From Streptomyces solicavernae (lineage in GTDB: Bacteria > Actinomycetota > Actinomycetes > Streptomycetales > Streptomycetaceae), in contig NZ_JASCIR010000003.1 in assembly GCF_029968095.1 (NCBI RefSeq), forward strand, positions 62,001 to 126,000: a stretch of DNA of 64,000 bases, given 5' to 3'. This document shows positions 63,041 through 64,000 of this stretch, piece by piece. The position numbers and the translations under genes are program-made. Each line of letters starts with the position of its first letter. Positions within the stretch are counted from its first letter, which is position 1. The notes under the pieces were generated by a model. The model made no database searches. It worked only from the letters and a program-made list of their open reading frames with translations, and had not been told where the DNA came from.

Positions 63041-63915
63041 AGGATGGCGCGCGCCAGCTTGGCCGTCTCGGTCGGGGTCTTGCCGACCTTGACGCCCGCG
63101 GCCTCCAGGGCCTCCTTCTTGGCCTGCGCGGTGCCGGAGGAGCCGGAGACGATGGCGCCGGCGTGGCCCATGGTCTTGCCCTCGGGCGCCGTGAAGCCCG
63201 CGACGTAGCCGACGACCGGCTTGGTCACGTTGGCCTTGATGTAGTCGGCCGCGCGCTCCTCGGCGTCGCCGCCGATCTCGCCGATCATCACGATCAGGTC
63301 GGTGTCGGGGTCGGCCTCGAACGCCTCCAGGGCGTCGATGTGCGTCGTACCGATGACCGGGTCGCCACCGATGCCGACGGCGGAGCTGAAGCCGATGTCA
63401 CGGAGCTCGTACATCATCTGGTACGTCAGCGTGCCGGACTTCGAGACCAGGCCGATGCGGCCCGGCTTCGTGATGTCGCCCGGGATGATGCCGGCGTTGG
63501 ACTGGCCCGGCGTGATGAGGCCGGGGCAGTTCGGGCCGATGATGCGGGTCTTGTTGCCCTTGGCCTTCGCGTACGCCCAGAAGGCGGCGGAGTCGTGGAC
63601 GGCGATGCCCTCGGTGATGACCACGGCGAGGGGGATCTCGGCGTCGATGGCCTCGACGACGGCGGCCTTGGAGAAGGCCGGGGGCACGAAGAGGACGGAG
63701 ACGTTGGCGCCCGTCTTCTCCATGGCCTCCTTGACCGAACCGAAGACCGGTACGGAGGTGCCGTCGAAGTCGACCTCGGTGCCGGCCTTGCGCGGGTTCA
63801 CGCCGCCGACGATGTTGGTGCCGTCACCGAGCATGAGCTTGGTGTGCTTCATGCCGGTGGCGCCGGTCATGCCCTGGACGATGACCTTGCTGTCCTTGTT
63901 GAGGAAGATAGCCAT
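63031..63915 (-). CDS. sucD: Succinyl-CoA synthetase alpha subunit
   Basis: A 294-residue subunit that makes ATP or GTP while turning succinyl-CoA into succinate. The CoA-binding N-terminus reads [40 protein letters not shown] and [20 protein letters not shown] are conserved, and the phosphohistidine is in [20 protein letters not shown]. It is preceded by sucC, whose stop is 22 bases upstream, so sucCD is one operon. It supplies succinate for the sdh operon at 8-11 kb. Confidence 0.97.
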   Translation of the reverse strand: MAIFLNKDSKVIVQGMTGATGMKHTKLMLGDGTNIVGGVNPRKAGTEVDFDGTSVPVFGSVKEAMEKTGANVSVLFVPPAFSKAAVVEAIDAEIPLAVVITEGIAVHDSAAFWAYAKAKGNKTRIIGPNCPGLITPGQSNAGIIPGDITKPGRIGLVSKSGTLTYQMMYELRDIGFSSAVGIGGDPVIGTTHIDALEAFEADPDTDLIVMIGEIGGDAEERAADYIKANVTKPVVGYVAGFTAPEGKTMGHAGAIVSGSSGTAQAKKEALEAAGVKVGKTPTETAKLARAILNG

Positions 63916-63937
63916 GGTGGTCTCTTAACCTCTTCCC

Positions 63938-64000
63938 TTACTTCGCGGCCGCGAGCTCGGCGGCCTTGTCGGCCGCGCCGTCCATGGTGTCCACGCGCTG
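63938..64000 (-). CDS. sucC: Succinyl-CoA synthetase beta subunit, C-terminal end
   Basis: Only the last 20 codons and TAA (63938-63940) are present; the rest lies beyond the right edge. The end reads QRVDTMDGAADKAAELAAAK, matching the C-terminal helix of actinobacterial SucC. Its position 22 bases upstream of sucD supports the call. Confidence 0.85.
   Translation of the reverse strand, partial: QRVDTMDGAADKAAELAAAK

Overview
The window is a stretch of a very GC-rich actinobacterial chromosome, almost certainly Streptomyces. The evidence is strong third-position GC, frequent GTG starts with GGAGG-type ribosome sites, lineage-typical families (SCO4848-family membrane protein, DUF397/DUF5753 regulator sets, DUF3017 beside folD, DUF2690, DUF6350) and a core gene order. 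Read from the right end, that order is sucC-sucD, purN-purH, folD, mdh, glyA, trpS, a D-Ala-D-Ala carboxypeptidase, sdhCDAB and an acyl-CoA mutase. I see no IS element, phage, CRISPR array, rRNA or tRNA gene.

Layout. 1-7.9 kb: start of an acyl-CoA mutase gene, an ECF sigma factor coupled to a membrane partner, a lipoprotein, small unknown genes, a secreted GH20 hexosaminidase behind a 21-bp-period direct repeat, and an OHCU-decarboxylase-like gene. 8.0-11.4 kb: sdhCDAB with a strong terminator. 11.5-19.6 kb: Uma2 protein, thioesterase, a small membrane protein/DCC/TetR operon with two perfect palindromes, membrane proteins, metallophosphoesterase, carboxypeptidase and a BrkB-family protein. 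19.7-24.7 kb: 2'-5' RNA ligase family protein, trpS, glyA, rocD, with short tandem repeats at or near their 3' ends. 24.7-29.6 kb: an ATP-grasp/lipoprotein pair resembling YgiC/YgiB, a MocR regulator divergent from two AhpD-like proteins and a PEP-mutase family enzyme. 29.8-34.2 kb: a WXG100-type secretion-substrate cluster with a frameshifted member. 34.2-35.9 kb: an ATPase/XRE/DUF397 set. 36.0-43.5 kb: a complete choline-to-glycine-betaine synthesis and betaine ABC uptake operon. 43.6-47.6 kb: a secreted protein and a three-gene operon of unrecognised membrane proteins. 47.7-53.9 kb: mdh, XRE-DUF2690 protein, DUF3017, folD and two Y/P/Q/G-rich membrane proteins. 53.8-56.1 kb: a second XRE/DUF397/ATPase set. 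56.1-64.0 kb: purH, purN, a membrane protein, a DUF6350 protein, an XRE plus sigma-like membrane protein, sucD and the end of sucC.

Many genes serve central metabolism: TCA cycle (sdh, mdh, suc), one-carbon and purine metabolism (glyA, folD, purN, purH), arginine/ornithine use (rocD) and osmoprotection (bet/opu).

The best candidate for an undescribed system is the operon at 44.5-47.6 kb. Its first two proteins, one large and polytopic, one 129 residues, share a glycine-rich motif built round GAFAVGxxN. It sits at the C-terminal end of the first and the N-terminal end of the second. This resembles the RHIM-like amyloid signalling motifs by which some bacterial receptors and effectors encoded side by side are thought to talk to each other. 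Functions given without a recognised family are inferences and are marked as such.
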